Program-made: the position numbers and the translations under genes | Shown here: piece after piece, positions 1 through 9,456 of the stretch | How the letters are laid out: each line of letters opens with the position of its first letter | How positions within the stretch are numbered: position 1 is the first letter of the stretch | Source of the DNA: Guptibacillus hwajinpoensis | Lineage (GTDB): Bacteria; Bacillota; Bacilli; Bacillales; Bacillaceae_J | DNA length: 32,720 nt | Assembly: GCA_016841285.1 (NCBI GenBank) | Contig: JAENZK010000006.1 | Location: forward strand, 1 to 32,720 | Reading direction: 5' to 3' | The notes under the pieces: model-generated | Databases searched by the model: none | What the model saw: only the letters and a program-made list of their open reading frames with translations | What the model was told of the DNA's origin: nothing

Positions 1-554
1 CAAATTAATAATCCACACAGTAAACTTGGAATGCTAATCATAAAATAGGTGTTTTGCCAGCCAAATGCAGTTCCTAATTGGGTAGCGACAACAGGTCCGA
101 TCAAGCTAGCGATCACCGCTGCCCCGGCATAAACGATTCCGACATTGCGACCGAATTTTCCTGATTCTGAGGCCACCGCAATAATTGATATCATAATCGG
201 GAGAATAATCCCCTCAGCAGCACCCAGCAGCGCTCTAATTACAGCTAGCGAGGCAAAGGAAGTAGCGAACATGGTGGCCAGTGACAACAGCCCCGTCATG
301 ACGATTGCCCCGATTAGCAATGGTTTCTTTTTTCCTAACCGATCGGACATAATAGCAAAAACGGGTGACGCAATGGCATAACAAAGCGTCTGCCACATAT
401 TAATATTGCCAATTTGCGTATTAGTAAGGGCGATGTCATCGATCATTAACGGCAATAAAATCGATAAAAGGGAGCGGTCAAGAAATATTAACCCCCATGT
501 TAAGAAAAAGATTAACGCTAGTTTCGTAGCGTAGCTTTGTTTATTCGCAGTCAT
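1..554 (-). CDS. MFS transporter (partial, C-terminus runs off the window start)
   Basis: Minus-strand translation from ATG at 554: MTANKQSYATKLALIFFLTWGLIFLDRSLLSILLPLMIDDIALTNTQIGNINMWQTLCYAIASPVFAIMSDRLGKKKPLLIG..., with the MFS TM1-loop motif D-R-L-G-K-K-K; AAGGAT upstream as RBS. Confidence 0.85.
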   Translation of the reverse strand, partial: MTANKQSYATKLALIFFLTWGLIFLDRSLLSILLPLMIDDIALTNTQIGNINMWQTLCYAIASPVFAIMSDRLGKKKPLLIGAIVMTGLLSLATMFATSFASLAVIRALLGAAEGIILPIMISIIAVASESGKFGRNVGIVYAGAAVIASLIGPVVATQLGTAFGWQNTYFMISIPSLLCGLLI

Positions 555-651
555 CCTTCAACCTTCTTTCATAATGTGGATTATTTTTTGTATTTAACCC
601 AAAACAAGTGAAGAAATAATCAACTTCTCCACTTGTTTGGTTGTTATAGGA

Positions 652-677
652 GCCAGAGTTTCCGACCCTGTGTCTCA
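652..677 (+). repeat. Hairpin repeat copy 1
   Basis: GCCAGAGTTTCCGACCCTGTGTCTCA. Confidence 0.85.
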
Positions 678-683
678 CTTAGA

Positions 684-709
684 GCCGGAGAACCCGACCC
701 TGTGTCCCA
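684..709 (+). repeat. Hairpin repeat copy 2
   Basis: GCCGGAGAACCCGACCCTGTGTCCCA; ends 1 nt before the ALDH stop codon. Confidence 0.9.
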
Positions 710-710
710 C

Positions 711-2171
711 TTAGATTGGAAAGTCGCGATAGCCGTTTGTTACGCCAATCCATTTTACGGTTGTAAACTTTTCTATCGCCCATTCCCCATTGAAGCGGCC
801 AATACCGGATGCTTTTTCGCCACCAAATGGGACATGTGCTTCATCGTTCACAGATTGATCATTGATGTGAATCATGCCGGTTTTGATTTTTTTAGCGACC
901 TCAACACCGTGATGAAGATTTTCTATAAAAATGGAACCACTTAAACCATAAGGTGAATCATTTGCGATTTGTATAGCTTCCTCTTCATCTTTCGCTTTAA
1001 TAATAGAAGCTACTGGACCAAAGATTTCGTTTTTAGCAACTGGCATATCGTTTGTGACATTTGTTAAAATGATGGGCTCCATTAAACCATTGTTTATTGT
1101 TCCCTTTAGGTGAACGGTTGCACCTTGTACAATACTAGCTTGAATTTCTTGTTGAATTCTTTCTACTTGTTCTTTATTAATAAGTGGTCCGATGAATGTC
1201 GCTGGATCAGCAGGGTTACCTGTTTGAAGACCTTTTACAATTTCCGTAAATTTCGCAACAAATTCATCATGAATGGATTCATCAACAATAATTCGATTTA
1301 ACGCCATACAAATTTGACCCTGGTGCAAAAACTTACCGAAAGCAGCTGCTTTTGCGGCTTGTTCGATATTCGCATCTTTTAAGACGACCATCACATTATT
1401 ACCACCTAGTTCAAGGGCAACTTCTTTTAAATTTTTTCCTGCTAGTTCGCCTATACGGCGTCCTACTTCAGTCGACCCTGTAAAGGAAATCATACTTGGA
1501 ATTGGATGTGTAACGAATGCATCCCCAATTTCAGAGCCACGTCCTACAACGACGTTTACTAGACCTGCTGGGAATCCAGCTTGTTCAAATATTTCACCGA
1601 GCAATAATCCTGACGTAACAGGTGTTTCAGATGCCGGCTTAATCACTACGCTATTCCCTGTAGCGATAGCAGGAGCGATGGACCTCATCGTTAAAAGGAA
1701 TGGGAAATTCCAAGGACCAATGACACCAATGACTCCTTTTGCTGTTCGATAGACACGGTGCTCTTTATTCGGTACATAAGAAGGTAAAATTTGTCCCGTG
1801 ATCCGCGTCAAAAAGCTCGCCGATTCTTTGACCATGGTAACGGAAGCTTCAAATTCAACCGTTGCTTTTAGTAACGTGCTTCCAGATTCTTCAACAAGCC
1901 ACCCAATAATTTCTTCTCTTTTTTCCTCTAACACTTTTACTAGGCGTTCAAAAAGCACTTGCTTCTCACCAAGAGGCATACCCTCCCAGATTGGCTGGGC
2001 CTGCCCGGCTGCTGTGTAAGCTTCGTCCAGATCTTCTAAACTTGAAGCCTGGATAGTCAATAGTTCCTCGCCTGAATATGGATTAAAGTTTTGAATTGAA
2101 CTTGAGCTTCCACCTTCGATCCATCGACCATTGATAAATTGTTTTGTAAAATTTTGCAGTAATTGTTTCAT
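711..2171 (-). CDS. Aldehyde dehydrogenase family protein
   Basis: 486 aa ORF with ALDH motifs FTGSTEVGRRIGE, LELGGNN and the GQIC catalytic Cys. Confidence 0.95.
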   Translation of the reverse strand: MKQLLQNFTKQFINGRWIEGGSSSSIQNFNPYSGEELLTIQASSLEDLDEAYTAAGQAQPIWEGMPLGEKQVLFERLVKVLEEKREEIIGWLVEESGSTLLKATVEFEASVTMVKESASFLTRITGQILPSYVPNKEHRVYRTAKGVIGVIGPWNFPFLLTMRSIAPAIATGNSVVIKPASETPVTSGLLLGEIFEQAGFPAGLVNVVVGRGSEIGDAFVTHPIPSMISFTGSTEVGRRIGELAGKNLKEVALELGGNNVMVVLKDANIEQAAKAAAFGKFLHQGQICMALNRIIVDESIHDEFVAKFTEIVKGLQTGNPADPATFIGPLINKEQVERIQQEIQASIVQGATVHLKGTINNGLMEPIILTNVTNDMPVAKNEIFGPVASIIKAKDEEEAIQIANDSPYGLSGSIFIENLHHGVEVAKKIKTGMIHINDQSVNDEAHVPFGGEKASGIGRFNGEWAIEKFTTVKWIGVTNGYRDFPI

Positions 2172-2194
2172 AAGTGGTTCCCCCTTTTTATTTT

Positions 2195-3283
2195 TTATGA
2201 AAATAAAATAATTGGTTTAATCGTCTTTCCAGATTCCATATCATGAATGGCTTGATCCAGTTGTGTCATCTCGTATTTTTTAACCAGTCTATCAAAAGGA
2301 AACTTACCTTCTTTGTAATACGCGATAAGTTCAGGTATAAATAATTTTGGAATGGATTGCCCCTCTACTACTCCAACCAGTGTTTTATTCATCGGAATTA
2401 ATTCGTCATGAATATGAAACTCTAAATTTCCAGAAGCTCCTACAACGGCAATTGTGCCTAATGCTCTAACGGAGCGAATCGCCTGTAATACAACGGGTGC
2501 GACGCCTGAAGATTCAATCGCATAGTGCGCTCCACCGCTTGTAATTTCTTGAACAGCTTGAACAGCGTCAACTTCTCTGCCATTTACAACATGGGTTGCA
2601 CCTAGTTCTTTCGCTAGATTCAAGCGCTCTTCGTGCACATCAACAGCAATAATGGTTTGACAGTTTGCTAGTTTGGCACCCATAACCGCACTTAAACCAA
2701 CTGAACCACAGCCAAAAATGACAACGGATTCATTTACTCCTGGTTTTAATTTATTCAAAATGGTGCCTGCCCCTGTTTGAAGACCGCACGCCAAAGGACC
2801 TAACAAAGATAAATCGATTTCTTTGTCTTCAATTTTGACTGCATTACGAACATTGGCAACACAATATGTTGCAAGAGATGATTGACCAAATAAGTTTGAT
2901 ACCTTACGCTCGCCATCTGCAATTTTAGAATTGGATAACTCCATGGATGTCCCAAAATTCTCCTGGAAAAAGTTCTCGCATGCACTTGGAACGCCATGTA
3001 AACAGTTGTTGCATTTTCCGCAGTAGTTAAAGGAGATGACAACATGGTCGCCTTCTACAAATTCCGTTACACCTGATCCTACTTTTGCAACAATTCCTGC
3101 CCCTTCATGACCTAAGACAATGGGCATTGGTGTTGGAGTTAGTGAATGAAGAACATTAAGGTCTGTATGGCAAAGTCCGGTTCCAACCACCTTTACGATA
3201 ATTTCATCCGCCTCAATTTCCCGTAATTGGACCTCTTTAAGCGATACTACCTCATTTTCAGCTACATAAGCTTGAATGTTCAT
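2195..3283 (-). CDS. Zn-dependent alcohol dehydrogenase (aryl/benzyl-alcohol dehydrogenase-like)
   Basis: GHEGAGIVAKVGSGV, structural-zinc segment CGKCNNCLHGVPSAC, Rossmann GCGSVGLSAVMGAK. Confidence 0.93.
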   Translation of the reverse strand: MNIQAYVAENEVVSLKEVQLREIEADEIIVKVVGTGLCHTDLNVLHSLTPTPMPIVLGHEGAGIVAKVGSGVTEFVEGDHVVISFNYCGKCNNCLHGVPSACENFFQENFGTSMELSNSKIADGERKVSNLFGQSSLATYCVANVRNAVKIEDKEIDLSLLGPLACGLQTGAGTILNKLKPGVNESVVIFGCGSVGLSAVMGAKLANCQTIIAVDVHEERLNLAKELGATHVVNGREVDAVQAVQEITSGGAHYAIESSGVAPVVLQAIRSVRALGTIAVVGASGNLEFHIHDELIPMNKTLVGVVEGQSIPKLFIPELIAYYKEGKFPFDRLVKKYEMTQLDQAIHDMESGKTIKPIILFS

Positions 3284-3296
3284 ATGATTTTCCTCC

Positions 3297-4232
3297 TTAT
3301 TTTTGCTCGAAAGCTTGTTTTAAGTATTGAGAGACTTGACTGATTAAGGATTTTCCTTGATCCAACACACCTGCAAACCACGCGAAGCCATGGATCATGC
3401 CTTCATAGCACTTATATTCCACTACATTGCCGTTTTCTTTCAGTTTTTCAGCATAACGGGCACCATCATCTCGCAATGGATCATATTGAGCCGTTATAAT
3501 AAGCGCCGGTGGCAAATCGGCTAGATTATTCGAACGTAATGGCGATAAATACTCATCTTCAATATCAGCATCACTAGATAAATAGTGGCTGTTAAACCAG
3601 CGTATATCTGAAGTGGTAATATTATAGTCTGTTCCATTTTCATCAAACGACTGACTTTCACATGCAAAATCGGTCATTGGGTATATTAATACTTGTGCTG
3701 TTAGTTTCGGCCCGTTATCATTCTTTGCTTTTAAAGACAGGATCGCCGCTAAACTTCCTCCTGCACTATCCCCACCCACAGCCATTCGTGCCGGATCTCC
3801 GTTAAAACTAGTAGCATTGTTATAAGCCCATTTGATCGCTGCATAGCCATCATTGACAGCCACAGGATATTTATGTTCTGGGGCTAATCGATAATCTACA
3901 GAAATTACAATCGTTTCTGCTCGATTTGTAATGGAACGACATAAACGATCAACTAGATCAATGTCTCCCACTACATAACCGCCACCATGAAAGTAAACGA
4001 AAATAGGAAATGGTCCCGTACCATTTGGTGTGTAGAGGCGAACTTTAAATTCACCATCCTCTACATGAATTAGATGGTCTTCTACTTTTTTCACATCTTC
4101 AATTTCTCCACCAAACGCTGCCATCCCACGAAACATTTCACGTGCCTGCTCGACATTCAAAGTTGATAATGGTGGCGCCCCTGAAGATGCCATAGCTTCT
4201 AAAAATGCTTTTGCTTGTGGATCTAATGTCAT
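3297..4232 (-). CDS. Alpha/beta hydrolase, hormone-sensitive-lipase-like esterase
   Basis: HGGGYVVGD oxyanion-hole motif and GDSAGG nucleophile elbow; catalytic D/H near YDPLRDDG and MIHGFAW. Confidence 0.95.
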   Translation of the reverse strand: MTLDPQAKAFLEAMASSGAPPLSTLNVEQAREMFRGMAAFGGEIEDVKKVEDHLIHVEDGEFKVRLYTPNGTGPFPIFVYFHGGGYVVGDIDLVDRLCRSITNRAETIVISVDYRLAPEHKYPVAVNDGYAAIKWAYNNATSFNGDPARMAVGGDSAGGSLAAILSLKAKNDNGPKLTAQVLIYPMTDFACESQSFDENGTDYNITTSDIRWFNSHYLSSDADIEDEYLSPLRSNNLADLPPALIITAQYDPLRDDGARYAEKLKENGNVVEYKCYEGMIHGFAWFAGVLDQGKSLISQVSQYLKQAFEQK

Positions 4233-4249
4233 AAAAATCGTTCCTCCTC

Positions 4250-5875
4250 TTAACCTACTAAATCAGCAGATTTTTCTAATTTAAAGCCTTGATAGCCATT
4301 AGCTGCGATCTCGTTACTAACCTTGAAAAATTCATGGAATCCTGCTAAATAGATTAAAAAGCCTTTTGGTTTTGGTTTGCCTTCTACATTCGAACCGGTA
4401 AACCATGAATCTACTTTTGTAAAAAGGGTTTGATCAGCTATTTCTTTACATGTTTTGCTATATTGGATTTCATCTTTTTCATTAGCCTCAATGATGTCAA
4501 TTACTTGCGTGCGTGCATAATGAACAAAATCTGAAATCCATTCCACATGCTGTTCAATCGCTGCAACAAAATTTCCTAAAGTTGCACTTTCCGGACCAAC
4601 AATCATGAACATATTTGGGAAACCAGCTGTTGCCAGTCCAAGATAGGTTCTTACATTTGCCCCATTTTCCCATTTCTCTTTCAGAGATACTCCACCTTTA
4701 CCCCGGATATCGATTTTGAATAAAGGACCAGTAATTCCGTCATATCCTGTAGCAAAAATAATCATGTCTAAATCATAGTGTTGATTACTTGTTTGAATCC
4801 CTTTTTCTGTGATTTGTTGAATTTGATCTTTTTTTACATTCACTAAATTCACATTTTCACGATTGAACGTTTCAAAATAGTTCGTATCAAGAATGGGGCG
4901 TCTTGCTCCATAATAGTAGTCAGGTGTTAATTCCTTTGCCATTTCTGGGTCCTTCACAATTTCATGAATCTTGGATTTAATAAATTCACTTGCATGTTGA
5001 TTGGCCTCAGGATCGAAAATGATGTCATAATAAGTGTTTACAAAGGAATGGGCACCTTTTTGCCAAGTATATTCAAAGTCCCTTAGTCTTTCTTCCTTAG
5101 TAACCTCTAGGGTAGAACGTTCACCTGGCATTAAATCAATCCCCATTGGCGTTTGTGTTCGCAACATTTTTAATTCATGTGCTTTCGCTTTTGTTTCTGC
5201 TACATATTCAGGAGGTAACGGACGATTTTGAGCTGGTGTACTATATTGTGGTGTTCTCTGAAATACATAGAGTTCTTTCACTTTTGGAGCAATGGTAGGA
5301 ATGACCTGTACTCCAGTAGATCCCGTTCCGATGACACCTACTTTTTTCCCTTCAAACGACACCTCGTGTTTTGGCCATGTTCCAGTGTGATACCATTCAC
5401 CTTTATAATTTTCAAGACCTTTCATTTTTGGTACGTTGGCAGATGAGAGCTGCCCAACACCTGTGATAAAATAATGCGCTGTAACTACAGATTGATCATC
5501 TAAAGTTATCCGCCATAAATTAATCTGTTCATCATAATGGGCCGATTGTACTCTTTTGTTAAATACAATATCTTTTCTTAAGTCAAGTTCATCTGCTACG
5601 TAGTTGATATAACTTAAAATTTCAGGCTGCTCGGCAAATCTAGAGGACCACGTCCAATTGTTTGTGATCTTCTCAGAAAATGAATAGCAATAAAAAATAC
5701 TTTCGATATCACAACGTGCTCCAGGGTATCGATTCCAATACCATGTTCCTCCAACATCAGTTCCCGCCTCAAATACTCTTACTGAAAAACCATCATTACG
5801 CAATTTATGTAGCATATATAGACCAGAAAAACCTGCTCCTATGACAATTGCATCAAAATCCACTGTTTTTTTCAT
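4250..5875 (-). CDS. Flavin-containing Baeyer-Villiger-type monooxygenase
   Basis: GAGFSGLY FAD motif, BVMO fingerprint YKGEWYHTGTWP (FxGxxxHxxxWP-like), second GTGSTG nucleotide motif. Start trimmed from 6019 to ATG 5875 (MKKTVDFDAIVIGAG), which has a GGAGGGAG RBS. Confidence 0.93.
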   Translation of the reverse strand: MKKTVDFDAIVIGAGFSGLYMLHKLRNDGFSVRVFEAGTDVGGTWYWNRYPGARCDIESIFYCYSFSEKITNNWTWSSRFAEQPEILSYINYVADELDLRKDIVFNKRVQSAHYDEQINLWRITLDDQSVVTAHYFITGVGQLSSANVPKMKGLENYKGEWYHTGTWPKHEVSFEGKKVGVIGTGSTGVQVIPTIAPKVKELYVFQRTPQYSTPAQNRPLPPEYVAETKAKAHELKMLRTQTPMGIDLMPGERSTLEVTKEERLRDFEYTWQKGAHSFVNTYYDIIFDPEANQHASEFIKSKIHEIVKDPEMAKELTPDYYYGARRPILDTNYFETFNRENVNLVNVKKDQIQQITEKGIQTSNQHYDLDMIIFATGYDGITGPLFKIDIRGKGGVSLKEKWENGANVRTYLGLATAGFPNMFMIVGPESATLGNFVAAIEQHVEWISDFVHYARTQVIDIIEANEKDEIQYSKTCKEIADQTLFTKVDSWFTGSNVEGKPKPKGFLIYLAGFHEFFKVSNEIAANGYQGFKLEKSADLVG

Positions 5876-5995
5876 TTGATATAAACTCCCTCCAATAATG
5901 CTTCGTAAACGTTTACAATTAAATGATAGTTGATATAATAAAATGTATATATTCCAAAAATTCTGTATTTTAAGAACCCAAAAAAAACATTTGGA

Positions 5996-6012
5996 CCCCC
6001 TATTTTTAGGGG
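5996..6012. promoter_or_regulatory. Operator-like CCCCCTATTTTTAGGGG motif upstream of BVMO operon
   Basis: C-run/AT-rich/G-run dyad in the divergent intergenic region; a related CCCC-AAAATA-GGGGG motif recurs upstream of the 7006 ADH gene. Confidence 0.4.
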
Positions 6013-6116
6013 ATACCACCTCAATAGTTAGAGTATTTTGTAAAAAATCTAATCTTAAAACGGTTTATTACTATTTTAATAGTTTTATATTTTCAGTAGT
6101 TAGGGAGTGGAGTTTA

Positions 6117-6815
6117 ATGGATCTAGAACTTAAAAATTACATACAATCAATTTTTAATACTACCGAACATGATGAACGAGTCTTAATTGCAGCAAGGGGA
6201 TTTATCAATCTTTTTTCATTTTCTCGTGTTCATTTAATGGATTACTCTGTTATAAGCGGAAATTTAGAAGGTGTACTATATGTTAGTAACACTGGCACAA
6301 TTCCGCTACCTCTTAAAAAAGATAATATCCGTAATTATCCATTACTTCGAAAAGCTATTAGAAAGCAAGAAGCAATTTATTCATTTGGGCCCGAGTATAT
6401 TCAACAATCACCTGCTGAAATTGTTGCGCTGGACATGTATCGTTCTTATGTCATTATTGTTCCCATAACAAGTAATGGAAATGTGATTGGATATGCATGT
6501 CCAAGTTTTGATAATGAATCTGAAACTGATTCTGTTACCGATGCTCTTCTTAAGCGCTTGACCTTATACGGACGATTAGTTGGTAATGCATTAGTGTCAT
6601 TAAATTATATTGACAATGTTAGTAAACTATCAAAACGTGAGGTTGAAATTCTACAACGTGTGTCATGGGGAGAAACCGTTAAAGAAATAGCCTATTATTT
6701 GCAAATTAGTGAGTACACCATTCAAGATTATATGAAATCCTCTATCAAAAAGCTGAATGCTCACAACCGTATGCATGCTGTTTCAGAAGCTTTGCGACTA
6801 GGAATCATTACCTAA
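6117..6815 (+). CDS. LuxR-family transcriptional regulator with GAF-like N-terminal region
   Basis: C-terminal LuxR HTH (LSKREVEILQRVSWGETVKEIAYYLQISEYTIQDYMKSSIKKLN). Start at ATG 6117 preceded by AGGGAGTGGAG; divergent from the BVMO operon. Confidence 0.85.
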   Translation: MDLELKNYIQSIFNTTEHDERVLIAARGFINLFSFSRVHLMDYSVISGNLEGVLYVSNTGTIPLPLKKDNIRNYPLLRKAIRKQEAIYSFGPEYIQQSPAEIVALDMYRSYVIIVPITSNGNVIGYACPSFDNESETDSVTDALLKRLTLYGRLVGNALVSLNYIDNVSKLSKREVEILQRVSWGETVKEIAYYLQISEYTIQDYMKSSIKKLNAHNRMHAVSEALRLGIIT

Positions 6816-6872
6816 AAGATGAGTAAATTAGACATCATACCAAAAGTCCTTACCTTACTTTTAGGGAATAAC

Positions 6873-6888
6873 ACCCCAAAATAGGGGG
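6873..6888. promoter_or_regulatory. Operator-like CCCCAAAATAGGGGG motif upstream of ADH
   Basis: Reverse-complement relative of the 5996-6012 motif. Confidence 0.35.
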
Positions 6889-7005
6889 AGAAAAACAAGT
6901 TTTTCGGAGAACGTAGAACTGAATATTGGGAGTATTCAAACAAATGCACAGAAGCTATCATTATACTAAGCTAGTCTTGAAATTTAACAATAAGGGGGTA
7001 ATGAG

Positions 7006-8046
7006 ATGAAAGCATTAGTACTTAATGATTTGCACAAGTTTTCTTTAGGAGAAGTTGAAAAGCCTCAGATTGCACATCCAGGCGATGCGATCATTCGTAT
7101 GACGTTAACAACCATTTGCGGTAGCGATTTACATTTGATTCATGGTCATATCCCTTCCACTCCAGGCTATGTATTAGGGCATGAATTCGTTGGTGTTGTG
7201 GAAGCTGTGGGTAGCGATGTGAAAGATTTTAAACCCGGTGATCGCGTAACTGGACCGGCAGCTCCGTATTGTGGACAATGTGAAAATTGCCAAGCAGGTC
7301 ATGTCGCCCATTGTACACGTGGCGGAATCCTTGGAAGTGGTATAGAAGCTGGTGATTTATCTGGAACACAAAGTGAATATATTCGCATTCCGTACGCTGA
7401 TGTCAATTTAGTTCCTATTCCCGATGATTTAACTGATGAGCAAGTTCTTTTTGTAGGTGATATATTATCAACTGGTTACACTGCTGTGATCAACGCAGAA
7501 CTCCGAGCTGGAGATTCCCTTGTAGTGTACGGCGCTGGTCCAGTCGGCCTATGTGCTGTAGTAGCGGCCAAATTATTCAGTCCTGGACAAATTATCTTAG
7601 TTGATTTAGATCCTTTCCGTTTAGAAATGGGACGTAAACTTGGGGCCACGCACATCATTCGGGCTGACCAAGAGGATGTTTTAAACGTGATTGGGCAATT
7701 AACGAATAATAAAGGTGCAGATGCTGCGATTGAAGCGGTTGGTCTTCCATCCACTTTCCAGCAAGCTGTCCGCTGTGTTGGAATCGGTGGTAGAGTTTCG
7801 GTTGTTGGAATATTCGCGGAAAACGTAGAAGTGCCATTCCCTGAAATTTTCCTTAAGAACTTAAAGATTGAGATGGGTTTAGGCGACCTTAGACACATGA
7901 AACGCCTTATCCGTATGATTGAAACCGGACAGATCGACTTAACACCTCTCATCACACATCGCATGAAACTAAACGATATTCAAAGAGGATACGAAATCTT
8001 TGAAAACCGTACAGAGCCTGTTATCAAAATTGCGGTGACACCTTAA
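7006..8046 (+). CDS. Zn-dependent alcohol dehydrogenase (threonine/butanediol dehydrogenase-like)
   Basis: GHEFVGVVEAVGSDV, CGQCENCQAGHVAHC, GAGPVGLCAVVAAK; RBS AAGGGGG upstream. Confidence 0.93.
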   Translation: MKALVLNDLHKFSLGEVEKPQIAHPGDAIIRMTLTTICGSDLHLIHGHIPSTPGYVLGHEFVGVVEAVGSDVKDFKPGDRVTGPAAPYCGQCENCQAGHVAHCTRGGILGSGIEAGDLSGTQSEYIRIPYADVNLVPIPDDLTDEQVLFVGDILSTGYTAVINAELRAGDSLVVYGAGPVGLCAVVAAKLFSPGQIILVDLDPFRLEMGRKLGATHIIRADQEDVLNVIGQLTNNKGADAAIEAVGLPSTFQQAVRCVGIGGRVSVVGIFAENVEVPFPEIFLKNLKIEMGLGDLRHMKRLIRMIETGQIDLTPLITHRMKLNDIQRGYEIFENRTEPVIKIAVTP

Positions 8047-8068
8047 TTGACGTATTAATAGACATGGA

Positions 8069-8112
8069 AAAAGCCCAGTTTCTCATAGTTGGGAGTAACT
8101 GGGCTTTTTTCG
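8069..8112 (+). terminator. Rho-independent terminator
   Basis: AAAAAGCCCAGTTT...AACTGGGCTTTTTT stem with T-run. Confidence 0.85.
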
Positions 8113-8157
8113 TTCGTTTACAAACAGAGCTGGAGGCCGAGCCGGAGACCCAGAAGA

Positions 8158-8183
8158 GCCGGAGTTCCCGACCCTCTGGCCCA
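8158..8183 (+). repeat. Hairpin repeat copy 3
   Basis: GCCGGAGTTCCCGACCCTCTGGCCCA; a degenerate partial copy precedes it (~8139-8152). Confidence 0.9.
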
Positions 8184-8186
8184 AAA

Positions 8187-8210
8187 GCCGGAGAACCCGA
8201 CCTTGGCCCT
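8187..8210 (+). repeat. Hairpin repeat copy 4
   Basis: GCCGGAGAACCCGACCTTGGCCCT; ends 2 nt before the fabH stop codon. Confidence 0.85.
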
Positions 8211-8212
8211 TT

Positions 8213-9196
8213 TTAAATGTTCCAATCAATAAGGAGTCCAGCGTGTGTTAATCCGCCACCGAAGCCATAAAGCAACAATTTGTTACCATTTTTGATTTTC
8301 CCTTCAAGTACCCCTTTGTCTAGTGATAAGGGAATCGAAGCTGCAGAGGTATTACCAAAATCAACTAAACTGTATAATGTTTTCTCTATTGAAAAATCAG
8401 CTCTGTCACAAATGGATTCAATCATTCGCAAATTTGCACTATGAGGAATAAACCAATCGACATCACTCAAAGCTAGGTCGGCTTTTTCCACCACACTTTC
8501 CATACCTTTAGGAACTGTAGTAACCGCCCATTTATATACCTCACGTCCATTTTGAACGAATTTACCGCTATTGTTGACTTCTTCTTCAAACATTTGTTTT
8601 GATAAGTTTGACACATATAAGTTTTTTCCTTTTTCACCTTCTGCACCCATATGGGCCGAAAGGAAACTTGGTTGTTCTTCACTGTACTCCACGAGTACTG
8701 CTCCTCCACCGTCTCCAAATATAATGCAGGTCGTTCGATCTTCATAATCCGTGATTCTTGATAAAGTCTCTGCCCCAATAACAAGAATTTTCTTGTGTAA
8801 ACCAGCCGTAATTAATCCATTAGCCACATGCAATCCGTATGTAAACCCTGCACAAGCTGCATTTAAATCAATAGCTCCTGCATTCTTTATACCCAGTTTT
8901 GCTTGGACTAATGCAGCTGTACTTGGAGTAATGAAATCGGGTGTTAATGTACAAACAATAATCATGTCTACGTCTTCTATTGATTTTTCAAATCGTTCCA
9001 TTAAGTTCCATACAGCCTTACAGCTTATATCACTTGTAAACTCTTCTTCATTTGCGATTCTTCGTTCTTTGATACCAGTTCGCTTCAAAATCCATTCATC
9101 ATTGGTATCCACTAATCTTTCTAAATCATCATTCGTTAATTTTTTTTCAGGAACATATGAACCGATTGCCGTAATACGCGCCTTTGATCTATACAT
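8213..9196 (-). CDS. fabH: 3-oxoacyl-ACP synthase III (KAS III)
   Basis: FabH-like N-terminus ITAIGSYVPEKKLTNDDLERLVDTNDEWILKRTGIKERRIA; active-site DLNAACAGFTYGL; C-terminal NTSAASIPL and GFGGGLTHAG. Confidence 0.93.
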   Translation of the reverse strand: MYRSKARITAIGSYVPEKKLTNDDLERLVDTNDEWILKRTGIKERRIANEEEFTSDISCKAVWNLMERFEKSIEDVDMIIVCTLTPDFITPSTAALVQAKLGIKNAGAIDLNAACAGFTYGLHVANGLITAGLHKKILVIGAETLSRITDYEDRTTCIIFGDGGGAVLVEYSEEQPSFLSAHMGAEGEKGKNLYVSNLSKQMFEEEVNNSGKFVQNGREVYKWAVTTVPKGMESVVEKADLALSDVDWFIPHSANLRMIESICDRADFSIEKTLYSLVDFGNTSAASIPLSLDKGVLEGKIKNGNKLLLYGFGGGLTHAGLLIDWNI

Positions 9197-9297
9197 AAGA
9201 AACCACCTTTTAAATTTTTATAACTATTATTCAATACTTTGTATTATATTATCACTAATTATTAATAGTAGGTACTAATTTGTACAAAAAATTTTGA

Positions 9298-9323
9298 GCC
9301 ACAGTTGCCGACCCTGCGTCCCA
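9298..9323 (+). repeat. Hairpin repeat copy 5
   Basis: GCCACAGTTGCCGACCCTGCGTCCCA. Confidence 0.8.
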
Positions 9324-9330
9324 AGTGCGA

Positions 9331-9356
9331 GCCAGAGAACCCGACCCTCTGTCTCG
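9331..9356 (+). repeat. Hairpin repeat copy 6
   Basis: GCCAGAGAACCCGACCCTCTGTCTCG. Confidence 0.9.
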
Positions 9357-9456
9357 TCGGGTAAAAATTTGGCTCAAAAGTTGGACAAAACAACTTGTCA
9401 CACTGCTAATTATGGGAATAAACTATATTACTTTATTAGGAAAGGATGTGAAACAG

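Noticed and set aside
633-944. ORF 633..944 +
   Set aside because: Antisense to ALDH; its N-terminal part (RSQSFRPCVSLRAGEPDP) is translation of hairpin repeats.
5876-6019. N-terminal extension of the BVMO ORF (MVSPKNRGSKCFFW...)
   Set aside because: Runs through the promoter/operator region; ATG 5875 has a strong RBS and begins right before the FAD motif.
7476-7964. ORF 7476..7964 -
   Set aside because: Antisense to a clear ADH gene, with low-complexity shadow-ORF composition.
9325-9456. N-terminal extension MRAREPDPLSRR... of the ACT-like ORF
   Set aside because: Encoded by the hairpin repeat; GTG at 9457 with RBS is a better start.
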